Shown in pieces: positions 6,890-14,622 of a stretch of 17,239 nt of DNA. Positions within the stretch are counted from its first letter, which is position 1; each line of letters opens with the position of its first letter. The DNA comes from DATDVL01 sp035290025 (GTDB lineage: Archaea > Nanobdellota > Nanobdellia > SCGC-AAA011-G17 > DATDVL01). The stretch is taken from NCBI GenBank assembly GCA_035290025.1, contig DATDVL010000055.1, positions 1 through 17,239 on the forward strand. The letters run 5' to 3'. The notes beneath the pieces are model-generated. The model was not told the DNA's origin and ran no database searches. It worked only from the letters and a program-made list of their open reading frames with translations. A program made the translations under genes and the position numbers.

Positions 6890-7681
6890 ATGAACATTAC
6901 CAACAAAGTTATCGTCATCACGGGAGGAAATTCAGGCATAGGAAAAACAACAGCCCTAGCACTCGCCAAGAAAAAAGCAATCGTCCTCATCATCGGAAGA
7001 AACAAACAACGACTAGCACACACCCTCAAACTCTTACACATTACCAGCCCGCAATCCAACGCCTACACCTGCAACATACAAAACAGAAAAGACGTAGAAC
7101 ACACCATAAAAAACATCCTCACCACCTACAGCAAGATAGATATCCTAATCAACAACGCAGGCTACGGCATCTACAAAGGATTCCACGAAAGTAGCCACGA
7201 AGAACTACGCGACATGATGGAAACTAACTATTTCGGCACCGTCAACATGACCAAAGCAGTACTCCCCAGCATGATAAAAAACCATTCTGGAGCCATATTT
7301 AATATTGCATCTGTCGCAGGAAAAGCAGGCTACCCAGGAGCATCAGGCTACTGCGCAACAAAACACGCCGTGGTAGGCATGACCGAAGTCCTCTACTACG
7401 AACTCAAAGACAAAGGCATCCACGTCCACTTACTCTGCCCAGGAGCAGTCAACACACCCTTCCAACGCAACCCGGGCTACGAACACTTTGACCACAAAAA
7501 AAGACACAGCCATATCATACCACCAGAAACCGTCACCAAAAAAATCATTACGATGCTAGAAAAAAATCAATTCGAAGATATCATACCCCTCAATTGCAAA
7601 ATAAAGATCTGGGGAAAAAGCATCGTACCCTGGCTCTCAAGAAAAGTCATCTACAAGATAACACGCGGAGAAAAATACTAA
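6890..7681 (+). CDS. Short-chain dehydrogenase/reductase (SDR)
   Basis: Classical SDR oxidoreductase, 263 residues, cytoplasmic. The Rossmann cofactor motif TGGNSGIG is at 11-18, NNAG at 88-91, structural Asn113, catalytic Ser141, Tyr154 and Lys158 (SGYCATKH), and PG at 184-185. After the second strand the residue is Arg37 (IIGRNKQ) rather than Asp, which favours NADP(H) over NAD(H). The C-terminal part (LNCKIKIWGKSIVPWLSRKVIYKI) is basic and partly hydrophobic, as in SDRs that work on lipids at the membrane (7-alpha-HSDH or DltE-like groups). The substrate cannot be told. It begins 24 bases after the TrmB gene on the same strand without a clear promoter of its own, so the two are probably one unit. 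Confidence 0.93.
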   Translation: MNITNKVIVITGGNSGIGKTTALALAKKKAIVLIIGRNKQRLAHTLKLLHITSPQSNAYTCNIQNRKDVEHTIKNILTTYSKIDILINNAGYGIYKGFHESSHEELRDMMETNYFGTVNMTKAVLPSMIKNHSGAIFNIASVAGKAGYPGASGYCATKHAVVGMTEVLYYELKDKGIHVHLLCPGAVNTPFQRNPGYEHFDHKKRHSHIIPPETVTKKIITMLEKNQFEDIIPLNCKIKIWGKSIVPWLSRKVIYKITRGEKY

Positions 7682-7727
7682 ACCACCAGTCCAGAACCCT
7701 TAAAACCACATTTTAGTCCATGCTATC

Positions 7728-8363
7728 ATGCAATCAGTCATTATACCACCAGAACTCATCTTCGTACCAGAACCCCATATCGGAAGACCAGACATACTCC
7801 TCCGCTACGTACGATCCATACAAGCAGGACTATCCATGGAACCAGGACCACTCGTCGTGGATAAAAGAAAAATGCCCGAACGGCTCTATGACCATGTTAA
7901 ACAGATAAATACAGGAGACTATTATTTCCATCGTGAAATAACTTATATCCTTCCCGAAAGCAACCCCTATTTATTCCCTGCAGAAGAATTGGAGGAATTT
8001 AGAAGAACAATCCTAGACCACCCAGCACAATACTTCTTAGTTGACGGCAACCACCGAGGAACAGCATTAAGACTTTGCAACAGGCCTATACAATGTCTAG
8101 AACTAGAAAATAATCATGATTTAGCACAAGTCAGGACATGGATGAAACGAGGTGAATACACCCAATTGAACTGGCGCATTGATGGAACAAAAATAGTCAC
8201 ATCATTACCAGAACTGGCACAATCATTTGCTATTTGGCGGTTCCTCTATGGTGGACGAGCATTACCAACCCTAGAAGACAAAGCACGAGAGGCATTGCAG
8301 AACCTCTCACACCTAGAAAAAGAAATTAAAGACCTAAGGCCTTCTTTAACGCAGGTTCATTAA
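7728..8363 (+). CDS. ParB-like domain protein
   Basis: A 211-residue protein. FLVDGNHRGTALRL (about 103-116) matches the ParB/sulfiredoxin-like signature (DGNHRxxAL). It is preceded by a region resembling the ParB pattern of an R...SI...G segment (RYVRSIQAGLSMEPGPLVV, 26-44). In place of the usual chromosome-partitioning helix-turn-helix there is a C-terminal region of unknown type ending in a charged helix (about 188-205). An orphan protein like this, with no ParA nearby, is more likely a nuclease- or nucleotide-binding ParB relative than a partition protein. CTTAAAAC (7699-7706) is a TATA candidate 22-29 bases ahead of the ATG. The 3' end overlaps the convergent glutaredoxin gene by 38 bases. 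The family call is moderate. Confidence 0.65.
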   Translation: MQSVIIPPELIFVPEPHIGRPDILLRYVRSIQAGLSMEPGPLVVDKRKMPERLYDHVKQINTGDYYFHREITYILPESNPYLFPAEELEEFRRTILDHPAQYFLVDGNHRGTALRLCNRPIQCLELENNHDLAQVRTWMKRGEYTQLNWRIDGTKIVTSLPELAQSFAIWRFLYGGRALPTLEDKAREALQNLSHLEKEIKDLRPSLTQVH

Positions 8364-8568
8364 AACCCACAATAATCTTCTTATCCACCTGAATAACAGG
8401 TACGCCACGCTGACCAGACTTTTCAATCATCTCAGCAGCTGCTTTAGGATCCTTGCCTACATTAACATCTTTGAACGGAATCCCCTTCTGTGCCAACCAT
8501 TCCTTTGCTTTATGACACCAGCTACATGTAGGGGTGCTATAGACTGTTACTTCATGTTTTTCAGCCAT
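8326..8568 (-). CDS. Glutaredoxin-like protein (CSWC)
   Basis: Small cytoplasmic thiol-disulfide oxidoreductase, 80 residues. It has the beta-alpha start VTVYSTPTCSWCHKAK with active-site Cys15 and Cys18, a cis-Pro loop GVPVIQVD (Pro57), and the glutathione/thioredoxin-type GFNEPAL turn. The sequence is closest to the NrdH/archaeal glutaredoxin-like group with a CxxC of glutaredoxin spacing. The start is ATG 8568, with GGAGG (8576-8580) seven bases upstream; the earlier in-frame TTG at 8583 would read through that site. It converges with the ParB-like gene and shares 38 bases of its end with it. Electron donor unknown: many archaea lack glutathione, so thioredoxin-reductase coupling is likely. 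Confidence 0.93.
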   Translation of the reverse strand: MAEKHEVTVYSTPTCSWCHKAKEWLAQKGIPFKDVNVGKDPKAAAEMIEKSGQRGVPVIQVDKKIIVGFNEPALKKALGL

Positions 8569-8606
8569 ATTATCATCCTCCAATTCATACTTACAACTTT
8601 ATCTTC

Positions 8607-9440
8607 TTAAATATTTCGAGTATATAAATCATAAGATTCTACTACTTTTTTTAACAAATCTCTTTTTCTGGTAATTGAAAAATTAATATTTCTATAGTAA
8701 GACAGAATACCTTCAAAATTGTAAATCTTCAGTTCATACTGCAATTTTGTGCTACCAAATCCTGAATGTATACGTGAATAAATTGAGTACCTAATATCTA
8801 ATCGGTCAAAAATATTGGCTGTTAACTGAATCAGAACAGGATTACTATTAGAAAGGTGAACCCAACGCTTGGCATATTTCCTCTTTCCAGGTTCTAAATT
8901 TTCTCCAGTTATACCACCATCCGAATCAAATAAACCACGCAAAAAAGCGCATTGGAGAATAACATCCCATATCAGTACTTCTTTAAGATCAAATTTTTCT
9001 ATAATCCTGCTTGCATCAACTGAAGAAAGTTTTACATAAAAAAAGTGACCATCAGTGTTATAATGAGAAATGATTCCAGACCATTCTTCAATAGCCTTTT
9101 TAAAGGCAATCGCAAAATCCTCATCAATTACTCCCAATGTAGTAGAACCAGAAGAACCATGACCATCTTCAATAATATTTGAAGAACCATCTCCATAAAT
9201 TACTCCTAAGACATAAGCAAACTCTATCGACTTTTGGTAAGCAGTCTTTTTGATAGGATTATAATTCGTTCTAACACTTAAACCAGCAGCAAGTTTAGCC
9301 TTATTCATAGTCTTGAAATAATACCTCGCTGCAGTATAAAGATAATTAGGAGTTTGTGCCCTATTAGGAGAATGACCCAAGACACTAGTTATTATCTGAA
9401 ACTCTCGAATAATCTTCTCCTTCGTCCAAAAAGAAACCAT
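8607..9440 (-). CDS. Free-standing LAGLIDADG homing endonuclease
   Basis: A 277-residue DNA endonuclease. The two LAGLIDADG helices are AYVLGVIYGDG (75-85) and FLRGLFDSDGG (166-176), each ending in the acidic metal-binding residue (Asp84, Asp174). Both lie on one chain, so it should act as a monomer on an asymmetric site. The first 60 residues (WTKEKIIREFQ...SPNRAQTP...AARYYFKTMNKAKLAAGL) resemble the small helical homing-endonuclease-associated repeat seen in front of such enzymes and may help bind DNA. No intron or intein boundaries are visible around it, so it is a stand-alone gene. A TATA-like stretch TTTATTAATTTA (9456-9467) precedes the ATG. Base composition is T-rich on the plus strand, unlike most neighbours, which suggests recent arrival. 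Confidence 0.88.
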   Translation of the reverse strand: MVSFWTKEKIIREFQIITSVLGHSPNRAQTPNYLYTAARYYFKTMNKAKLAAGLSVRTNYNPIKKTAYQKSIEFAYVLGVIYGDGSSNIIEDGHGSSGSTTLGVIDEDFAIAFKKAIEEWSGIISHYNTDGHFFYVKLSSVDASRIIEKFDLKEVLIWDVILQCAFLRGLFDSDGGITGENLEPGKRKYAKRWVHLSNSNPVLIQLTANIFDRLDIRYSIYSRIHSGFGSTKLQYELKIYNFEGILSYYRNINFSITRKRDLLKKVVESYDLYTRNI

Positions 9441-9597
9441 CAACCAGAAAAGGCCCCTAAATTAATAAACACTCTTAGGGTGGTTGTCATGTGTGGCGCG
9501 ACAGCATAACATTTCGAAGACTTATTAAAATTCGCTATACCGATTTAACTACTCATTTTCAGAAGGAAGTACCACAAAAAATAGAGATAAGTGTCTA

Positions 9598-9672
9598 CTA
9601 GCAAAACTCGCAGACGTTCTTTGCCTTGACCTTTTTAGCAGAAGCTTTACCCTTTTTTGGTTTTACGACCAT
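9598..9672 (-). CDS. Possible 24-residue basic peptide ending CEFC
   Basis: The minus-strand ATG at 9672 opens a 24-codon frame reading MVVKPKKGKASAKKVKAK and ending NVCEFC before TAG. Nine of 24 residues are lysine and the tail has a CxxC. A TTTTAAAA box (about 9696-9703) lies at the right distance (24-31 bases) for a leaderless transcript. The same frame is open back to a TAG at 9763-9765 without another ATG, and the open part looks coding-like, so this could also be the remnant of a larger decayed gene. No homologue is known to me. Low confidence. Confidence 0.25.
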   Translation of the reverse strand: MVVKPKKGKASAKKVKAKNVCEFC

Positions 9673-9795
9673 GCCAAAACGACTCAAACCAGCGTTTTTA
9701 AAACTTTCTAAACTATACTTTAGGTAAGTCCTAAAAAGAAGGTCAAAATGAACCTTATTCTCCTAAATAAGATAAGAAAAACCCTAGACGGAAGG

Positions 9796-9814
9796 TATGG
9801 ACCTCACGTCCATA
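9796..9814. repeat. Perfect 7-bp inverted repeat (hairpin)
   Basis: TATGGAC and GTCCATA are exact reverse complements separated by CTCAC. It could be an RNA hairpin or a protein-binding site; no T-run follows on the plus strand, so it is not a typical terminator. Confidence 0.5.
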
Positions 9815-9897
9815 TGACAGGTCAACATGCATAAAACAACACTACAAGCCGTATAGGCCAACAATAGCCATAAACTATATACTCAAGTAGATAAATG

Positions 9898-9945
9898 TTT
9901 ATAAATCATCTAAAAGTTAGCTAACTTATTGAGTAGCTAGACTCA
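9898..9945 (+). promoter_or_regulatory. S-layer gene promoter with a 14-bp palindrome
   Basis: TTTATAAAT (9898-9906) is the TATA box; transcription should begin near 9928-9932. The perfect palindrome AAGTTAG/CTAACTT (9914-9927) lies between TATA box and expected start, an operator position. TGAGT...ACTCA (9930-9945) could form a small hairpin at the 5' end of the mRNA. The leader would then be about 80 bases, long for this window, and ends with the SD GGAGGTG (9997-10003). Confidence 0.55.
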
Positions 9946-10011
9946 TCGTACAGACTAGCACTCTACAGAACATACTCAAAAAAAATGAGAATACACGGAG
10001 GTGTGTTTTAC

Positions 10012-12828
10012 ATGCAAAGACTGAAACAAGCCATAAAAAGAATGGCAACCATAGGAACAGCAGTAGCAATGCTCGGAGCAACCATTAGTGGTGCAGCCGC
10101 CGCAGGACTCGCTGATTACCCAACACCATTTGTAAAGAATGGCGTATATAATACGAATACAGCATTCGTCGTTGGAGCAAATGCAGCAGCATCCGATACA
10201 TTAGGACTCGCTGAAATCGCAACCAACATACAATTCCAGAGCAAGACTTGTGTCGCTGGAAGCAGCGGAGCAGGAAGCACTGCAATTAGCGGAGACTCCA
10301 TAGGCATATCCGAAGGATCTGATCTACTTGAAGTCAGAGAAACTGTCGGCTCGGTCAGAGAAACATTAACAGAACTTGACCTTGACGGTTTACGAGGCGG
10401 CATAGTAACCACAGATGAAGGAACAACAGAATACAACCAGTACTTACGATTTTCCGTAAGTGGAGAGTCTCTAACATCACCACAAGTAAACTTCACATCA
10501 AACGATGCGAATGTTGAAGATGTATCAGACTTTTTAGTCGTAAAAGAAGGAGCAAACATTACCAAAGCATTCTTCGAATACGAACTAGAATTTGAAGAAG
10601 GATTAGAATCCGATATTGTCAGCAACAAGCTAGACGACTTAGAAGACGAAGAACTCGTTATTTTAGGAACTGTCTACAACGTCGTTGACACACGTGTCGA
10701 TACAACCAACAATGAAATAACACTAGAATTACTTGGTGGTAACGTCTACGACGTCCTTGAAGAAGGCGAAGAAAAAACTTACACCGTCAACGGAAAAGAC
10801 TACAAAGTAGAAGTATTAATCATAGAAGATACTTCACCAGAAACAGTCACATTCCGTATCAACGGCAAACTCAGCGACCAACTCCAAGAAGGAGAAACGG
10901 AAACGCTCGACGATGGTATCCTTGTAGGAGTTTCAGACCTCATCAACAATGATGCAGGCGAAGCAGGATCAGGAGACCTCGCAGAATTCTACCTTGGAGC
11001 AAACAAACTAGAACTCCGAGACAACGAATACGGCGATGACGTATTTGAACAACGCGTAGGTATCGACAATGAAAACATTGAAGACGCTTTCGTACAGTTC
11101 AAATTAAACGAAATCGACTCGACAAGCATCGAAATAACATCCATAAAGTACCGCCTAACAGCTGATGCTTTACCAGGTATGTCAGACGTCTATGTACCCG
11201 CAGGACACGGAGTAAAAGAATACCTCGACGAACCACAAGGTATGCTTGGTAACTGGGATCTACGCTACGAAGGACTCACTGATACAGGAGTATCCTTAAT
11301 CAAACTAGACCCATCCGGTGACGACCAATACAAACTAACCTTAGAAAACAGACAAGGTGAAGTCTACACTATACCTTACCTCTCCCGACAAGGAGGAGTA
11401 TTAAAGTATGGTGACGAAGATGACGAATTCATCTTTATCGAAGGTCTCGTAGACAACCTAACCAGCAGTAACACCAACATCGCTAACTTTACGCCCAACA
11501 TTGGAGACGACGATTTCTTCGTACTCTCTGATATGGACCAAGGATTAGACGACACGTCAACAAGCAAAGTAGTACGCTACGAAAGCATTGACACATCGAA
11601 CAGACAACTCTTGTTCGACGACTTGGCATCTGGTTCGAGACAATTCACCTACACGGTGTTAAACACGAACATGTCAGCAATCGGTCGCGCAGACTTAGTC
11701 TTCGGAGGAAATACCTACGTAGCCTATGTCGAAAACGGCACGAACGCAAACCACACTGCAGGAAGAGCAGCAGGATCTGGTTACCGCCTAGCAGTTGACT
11801 TAAACAACGACGGCGATATCCGCGTAGATGAAGTACGATTCACCACCAACGGTGGAGGAATTATCGACTTCGGTAGAACAAGAATCGCAAGTGGTAATGG
11901 AGTAACTATCCATGACATAAACATTAGCGGTGTAGGATTCTACGACACTATCTACGGTGGAACAAACGCTACTGGAGCCATCGTGCCTAAAGTAGTTGTA
12001 GGAGACACACTCGTCCTTGGTACAGGAACAAACCTAACCGACGCGAACATGACTGTACTCAGCTTGGCAACACTAAGCGAAAACTTTGACGAAAACACAC
12101 CAGCATCAGTCAAAGAAAGAACAACCAGTACTTCCGCACAAAACGAAGTATTGAGCATAGGTTTCGATGTCGCCAGAGCAAACAACGAAATGGGTATCAA
12201 CACCAGTTTCGTACGACTAGGTAACAGTACCTGGGGAACAGGAAACAGCACTGATGATGCAGCATTCGACGGCGTAGGAGTAACCTTCTTGGAAGAACCA
12301 GACGCAAACGAAGACCACGATGTTGGACTAACAGACTACGGAGCATACGTAGACTTGTACGACCCATCAACAAGTGGAAGCGACGCTGAATCCATGACCA
12401 TCGAATACCCCTTGAAACAACGAGGTGCAGAAGTCTTCATAACTATGGGAGACACAACCACCACGAAGACCAAGGGAGGAGAAATTTGCACCGTAGCAAA
12501 TATCTCACCACGAACATTGTTGGACAGCGAACTCGGCAGCAGAACATCTGACTACGATATCATCTTAGTCGGTGGACCATGTGCAAACATGGCAGTCGAG
12601 AAAGTTGAAGGATTACCAACCTGTAGTGGCTGGTCATACAACCCTGGTGAAGCAATCATCCAGTTGGCAGATAATGGAGACCATGTCGCATTGCTCGTCG
12701 CAGGTACTGACGCAATCGACACCAGAATGGCAGCCAAAGTCCTAGCCAACAGCGAAGACTATGATCTAATGGGAGACTCTGTTATGATCAGTGGAACATT
12801 GAGCTCACCCAAGGTGACACAACAATAA
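10012..12828 (+). CDS. S-layer protein
   Basis: Major cell-envelope protein of 938 residues that would form the surface lattice. An N-terminal signal peptide (MQRLKQAIKRMATIGTAVAM, then LGATISGAAAAG) is followed by LADYPTPFVKNGVYNTNTAFVVG, a typical start of archaeal S-layer proteins (S_layer_N type). The C-terminal part contains YDIILVGGPCANMAVEKV, GEAIIQLADNGDHVALLVAG and MAAKVLANSEDYDL, matching the S_layer_C type. The middle is acidic (many Asp/Glu), rich in Thr, Ser and Asn, with several NxS/T sequons for N-glycosylation. The ATG at 10012 is used because GGAGGTG stands eight bases before it; the in-frame ATG at 9985 lies ahead of that SD and would spoil the signal peptide. Base and codon use is more balanced than in neighbouring genes, as in highly expressed genes. 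Confidence 0.93.
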   Translation: MQRLKQAIKRMATIGTAVAMLGATISGAAAAGLADYPTPFVKNGVYNTNTAFVVGANAAASDTLGLAEIATNIQFQSKTCVAGSSGAGSTAISGDSIGISEGSDLLEVRETVGSVRETLTELDLDGLRGGIVTTDEGTTEYNQYLRFSVSGESLTSPQVNFTSNDANVEDVSDFLVVKEGANITKAFFEYELEFEEGLESDIVSNKLDDLEDEELVILGTVYNVVDTRVDTTNNEITLELLGGNVYDVLEEGEEKTYTVNGKDYKVEVLIIEDTSPETVTFRINGKLSDQLQEGETETLDDGILVGVSDLINNDAGEAGSGDLAEFYLGANKLELRDNEYGDDVFEQRVGIDNENIEDAFVQFKLNEIDSTSIEITSIKYRLTADALPGMSDVYVPAGHGVKEYLDEPQGMLGNWDLRYEGLTDTGVSLIKLDPSGDDQYKLTLENRQGEVYTIPYLSRQGGVLKYGDEDDEFIFIEGLVDNLTSSNTNIANFTPNIGDDDFFVLSDMDQGLDDTSTSKVVRYESIDTSNRQLLFDDLASGSRQFTYTVLNTNMSAIGRADLVFGGNTYVAYVENGTNANHTAGRAAGSGYRLAVDLNNDGDIRVDEVRFTTNGGGIIDFGRTRIASGNGVTIHDINISGVGFYDTIYGGTNATGAIVPKVVVGDTLVLGTGTNLTDANMTVLSLATLSENFDENTPASVKERTTSTSAQNEVLSIGFDVARANNEMGINTSFVRLGNSTWGTGNSTDDAAFDGVGVTFLEEPDANEDHDVGLTDYGAYVDLYDPSTSGSDAESMTIEYPLKQRGAEVFITMGDTTTTKTKGGEICTVANISPRTLLDSELGSRTSDYDIILVGGPCANMAVEKVEGLPTCSGWSYNPGEAIIQLADNGDHVALLVAGTDAIDTRMAAKVLANSEDYDLMGDSVMISGTLSSPKVTQQ

Positions 12829-12831
12829 AGA

Positions 12832-12866
12832 AAGGCCTCATAAGCCTTCTTTTTCTTTCTTTTTTT
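12832..12866 (+). terminator. Terminator of the S-layer gene
   Basis: AAGGC and GCCTT (12832-12836, 12844-12848) form a short stem, followed by a T-rich run of about 18 bases (TTCTTTTTCTTTC then TTTTTTT), three bases after the stop codon. Confidence 0.7.
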
Positions 12867-12914
12867 CATTTTATACCAAACTTTTTTAAACCATTATTAT
12901 CACCCTAGATATCT

Positions 12915-13469
12915 ATGGAAAAGAAGAAACTCATACTCCCCATAATCCTCGGACTCATCATGGTCCTCAGCATATTCGGCATCGTCATCGATAACACTAC
13001 TAACCAACCAGAAATAACTAAAACAACCTACCACGAAACAGAATACACCCTCACCAACAACATCTGGGTAACCACCAAAAATGGCATACAAATCTACTTC
13101 TACTACCCCCCAGAAGAACTTGACAACACAACCATAACTACACAACTAACAGACCTCCAAGCACTAAAAATATACATCAGCCTAGACACCACAAAGAACA
13201 TCCAGCTCTTAACACAAGCAGTACAACAAAAAATCATACCCCTCCTACAAAACAGCCAAATCGTCACGGCATGCACCCAAGACGACGAACCCTGCAAAGA
13301 CTTACCCCTCAAAACATGCCAAGACGCAACACCAGAACAAAAAGTAATCATACTCACCGAAGGCAACAGCAGCATAACTTATGATAACAACTGCCTAACA
13401 CTACAAACAACACCAGAACAAGCAACCAAAGACATCGACAGCCTACTCTTCAGACTCCTAGAACTCTAA
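12915..13469 (+). CDS. Membrane-anchored hypothetical protein, paralogue of the 14619-15233 product
   Basis: A 184-residue protein I do not recognise. A basic start (MEKKK) and one TM helix (about 6-25) place a domain of about 155 residues outside the membrane. The C-terminal part shows TCQDA (134-138), then V-I-I-L, SSITYDNNC (152-160) and a helical tail DIDSLLFRLLEL. The same pattern, TCxDA...V...SxIxYDxxC...D.L...LL, occurs in the 14619-15233 protein. Cys135 and Cys160 are the shared pair, probably a disulfide; Cys120 and Cys127 occur only here. CTTTTTTAAA (12881-12890) is a TATA candidate, making it leaderless. Its stop overlaps the stop of the convergent glycosyltransferase gene by three bases. 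Confidence 0.8.
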   Translation: MEKKKLILPIILGLIMVLSIFGIVIDNTTNQPEITKTTYHETEYTLTNNIWVTTKNGIQIYFYYPPEELDNTTITTQLTDLQALKIYISLDTTKNIQLLTQAVQQKIIPLLQNSQIVTACTQDDEPCKDLPLKTCQDATPEQKVIILTEGNSSITYDNNCLTLQTTPEQATKDIDSLLFRLLEL

Positions 13470-14452
13470 CCAAGAACCCTATTTAGATGATCCAACATAT
13501 CCTGAACAACAGGATTATGCCCTAATTTTAGAACATTCTCAAAACACGTACGAGCAGCACGAGGCTTACCTGTAAGAATATACAACTTACCGCGAGAAAT
13601 CCACAACAACGGATGATCACGCTTCACTGCCAAACCCTCCTTGAGAACTTCTTCAGCCTTAACAAAATCCTTCAACTGCATATAACACCACGCCAAACCA
13701 ACGAAGGTATCAGGATTCTTCTTAAGCAACAACGACTTCTCAAAACACTCCTTCGCCTTAACAAAATCATGAACAAACGTATAATACAGATTACCCATAT
13801 GACGATACGCGCGAGCCTGATTAGGATACGCAGCAATATTCTTCTCATATAATTCCAAATATTTCAGCTGTTTCTCACGAAAAAAAGAAACACCCTTCAA
13901 CTCTTGATAATGATGAATAAGTATCGATGTAACACCAATAAGACCCTTAGCAAAAAGACTATCCTCAATATACTCATGGACAGGACCAACAAAACGAAAA
14001 GAAGCATCATTCTTAAACAAACGAACAATATTACACAACATAAAACCCTTAAAACTTTTATGCAATAAATCATCACCACCCGACATGAAATTTGCCAAGG
14101 AATTATCATTTGTATACGTCTTTTGAACAAAAGAATATCCTACATGATCATCACGCTTGACTAAAGCACGAATACGATCATGATCCTGAACATCCAAAAC
14201 CTCATCACCATCCAAAACAAGAATCCACGGCTGCGTCGCCAAAGCCAAAGAAGCATTACGAGCAGCAGAAAAATCATCATTCCACTTACGCATAACAACC
14301 TTAGCACCAAATTTCTGAGCAATAGCAACTGTAGCATCAGAAGAACGATCATCAACGACAACAATTATCTCACTCACCAGATCCTTCACCGAAGACAAAC
14401 ACTGCTCCAATAACAAAGCCTCATCAATAGCAATCATACACAAACTAATCAT
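13466..14452 (-). CDS. Family 2 glycosyltransferase with C-terminal TPR repeats
   Basis: A 328-residue cytoplasmic sugar transferase. The GT-A domain starts MISLCMIAIDEALLLEQCLSS, with the nucleotide-binding stretch VVDDRSSD (about 32-39), DFSAARNASL (60-69) and the DxD-type DGDE (81-84), then FVGPVHEYI, the xHE motif of this GT2 subgroup. From about 200 on come TPR-like helical repeats (ARAYRHMGNLYYTF..., PDTFVGLAWCYMQLKDFVKAEEVLKEGL, PLLWISRGKLYILTGKPRAAR). The start is ATG 14452; TTATAAATA (14475-14483) lies 23-31 bases upstream, inside the end of the zinc-ribbon gene. The TPR part could hold a protein acceptor or partner. Together with the sequon-rich S-layer and surface proteins it may take part in surface glycosylation; this is inferred. 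Confidence 0.92.
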   Translation of the reverse strand: MISLCMIAIDEALLLEQCLSSVKDLVSEIIVVVDDRSSDATVAIAQKFGAKVVMRKWNDDFSAARNASLALATQPWILVLDGDEVLDVQDHDRIRALVKRDDHVGYSFVQKTYTNDNSLANFMSGGDDLLHKSFKGFMLCNIVRLFKNDASFRFVGPVHEYIEDSLFAKGLIGVTSILIHHYQELKGVSFFREKQLKYLELYEKNIAAYPNQARAYRHMGNLYYTFVHDFVKAKECFEKSLLLKKNPDTFVGLAWCYMQLKDFVKAEEVLKEGLAVKRDHPLLWISRGKLYILTGKPRAARTCFENVLKLGHNPVVQDMLDHLNRVLG

Positions 14453-14472
14453 AAACAAAACAACAGAAAGAA

Positions 14473-14622
14473 CTATTTATAAAAGTTATCACAAAAAACA
14501 GGAATACCTGCCTTGAGAGGGTAAACAGCACGACAACTTGTACACATCAAAGACTTCTTTACTAAACGCAAACGACCCTTACAACATGTACACGCAAGAA
14601 TACCCAATAAATCCTTATTCAT
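14473..14622 (-). CDS. Trm112-like (UPF0434/YcaR-type) zinc-ribbon protein
   Basis: A 49-residue protein. MNKDLLGILACTCCKGRL followed by LMCTSCRAVYPLKAGIPVF is the compact Trm112p-like fold: Cys11/Cys14 and Cys27/Cys30 would bind one zinc, and the YPLxxGIPV end is the family's best-conserved stretch. In archaea and eukaryotes Trm112 is the activating partner of several tRNA, rRNA and release-factor methyltransferases. Stand-alone bacterial relatives (YcaR) have no firm role. The ATG shares ATGA with the stop of the upstream membrane protein gene, so it is translationally coupled. The last codons contain the TATA box of the glycosyltransferase gene 20 bases downstream. No methyltransferase is in the window, and other zinc-ribbon roles remain open. 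Confidence 0.85.
   Translation of the reverse strand: MNKDLLGILACTCCKGRLRLVKKSLMCTSCRAVYPLKAGIPVFCDNFYK

Larger units (their letters stand above)
9441..10011. other. 571-base region between endonuclease and S-layer gene, largely non-coding
   Basis: No long ORF on either strand. Its left end carries the endonuclease promoter. Its right end carries the S-layer promoter and leader. Between them are a hairpin (9796-9814) and a lysine-rich mini-ORF (9598-9672, minus). A further 28-codon plus-strand ORF at 9748-9834 has no supporting signal. No tRNA, rRNA or CRISPR pattern was found here. A structured non-coding RNA is possible but not shown. Confidence 0.6.

Noticed and set aside
9748..9834. 28-codon plus-strand frame (MNLILLNKIRK...)
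   Set aside because: No SD, no convincing TATA spacing and no recognisable motif; a frame of this length is expected by chance.
10116..10628. Minus-strand open frame of 170 codons
   Set aside because: It is antisense to the S-layer signal and N-terminal region, which has a clear start, signal peptide and SD. The antisense product is Ser/Pro/Val-rich without motifs.
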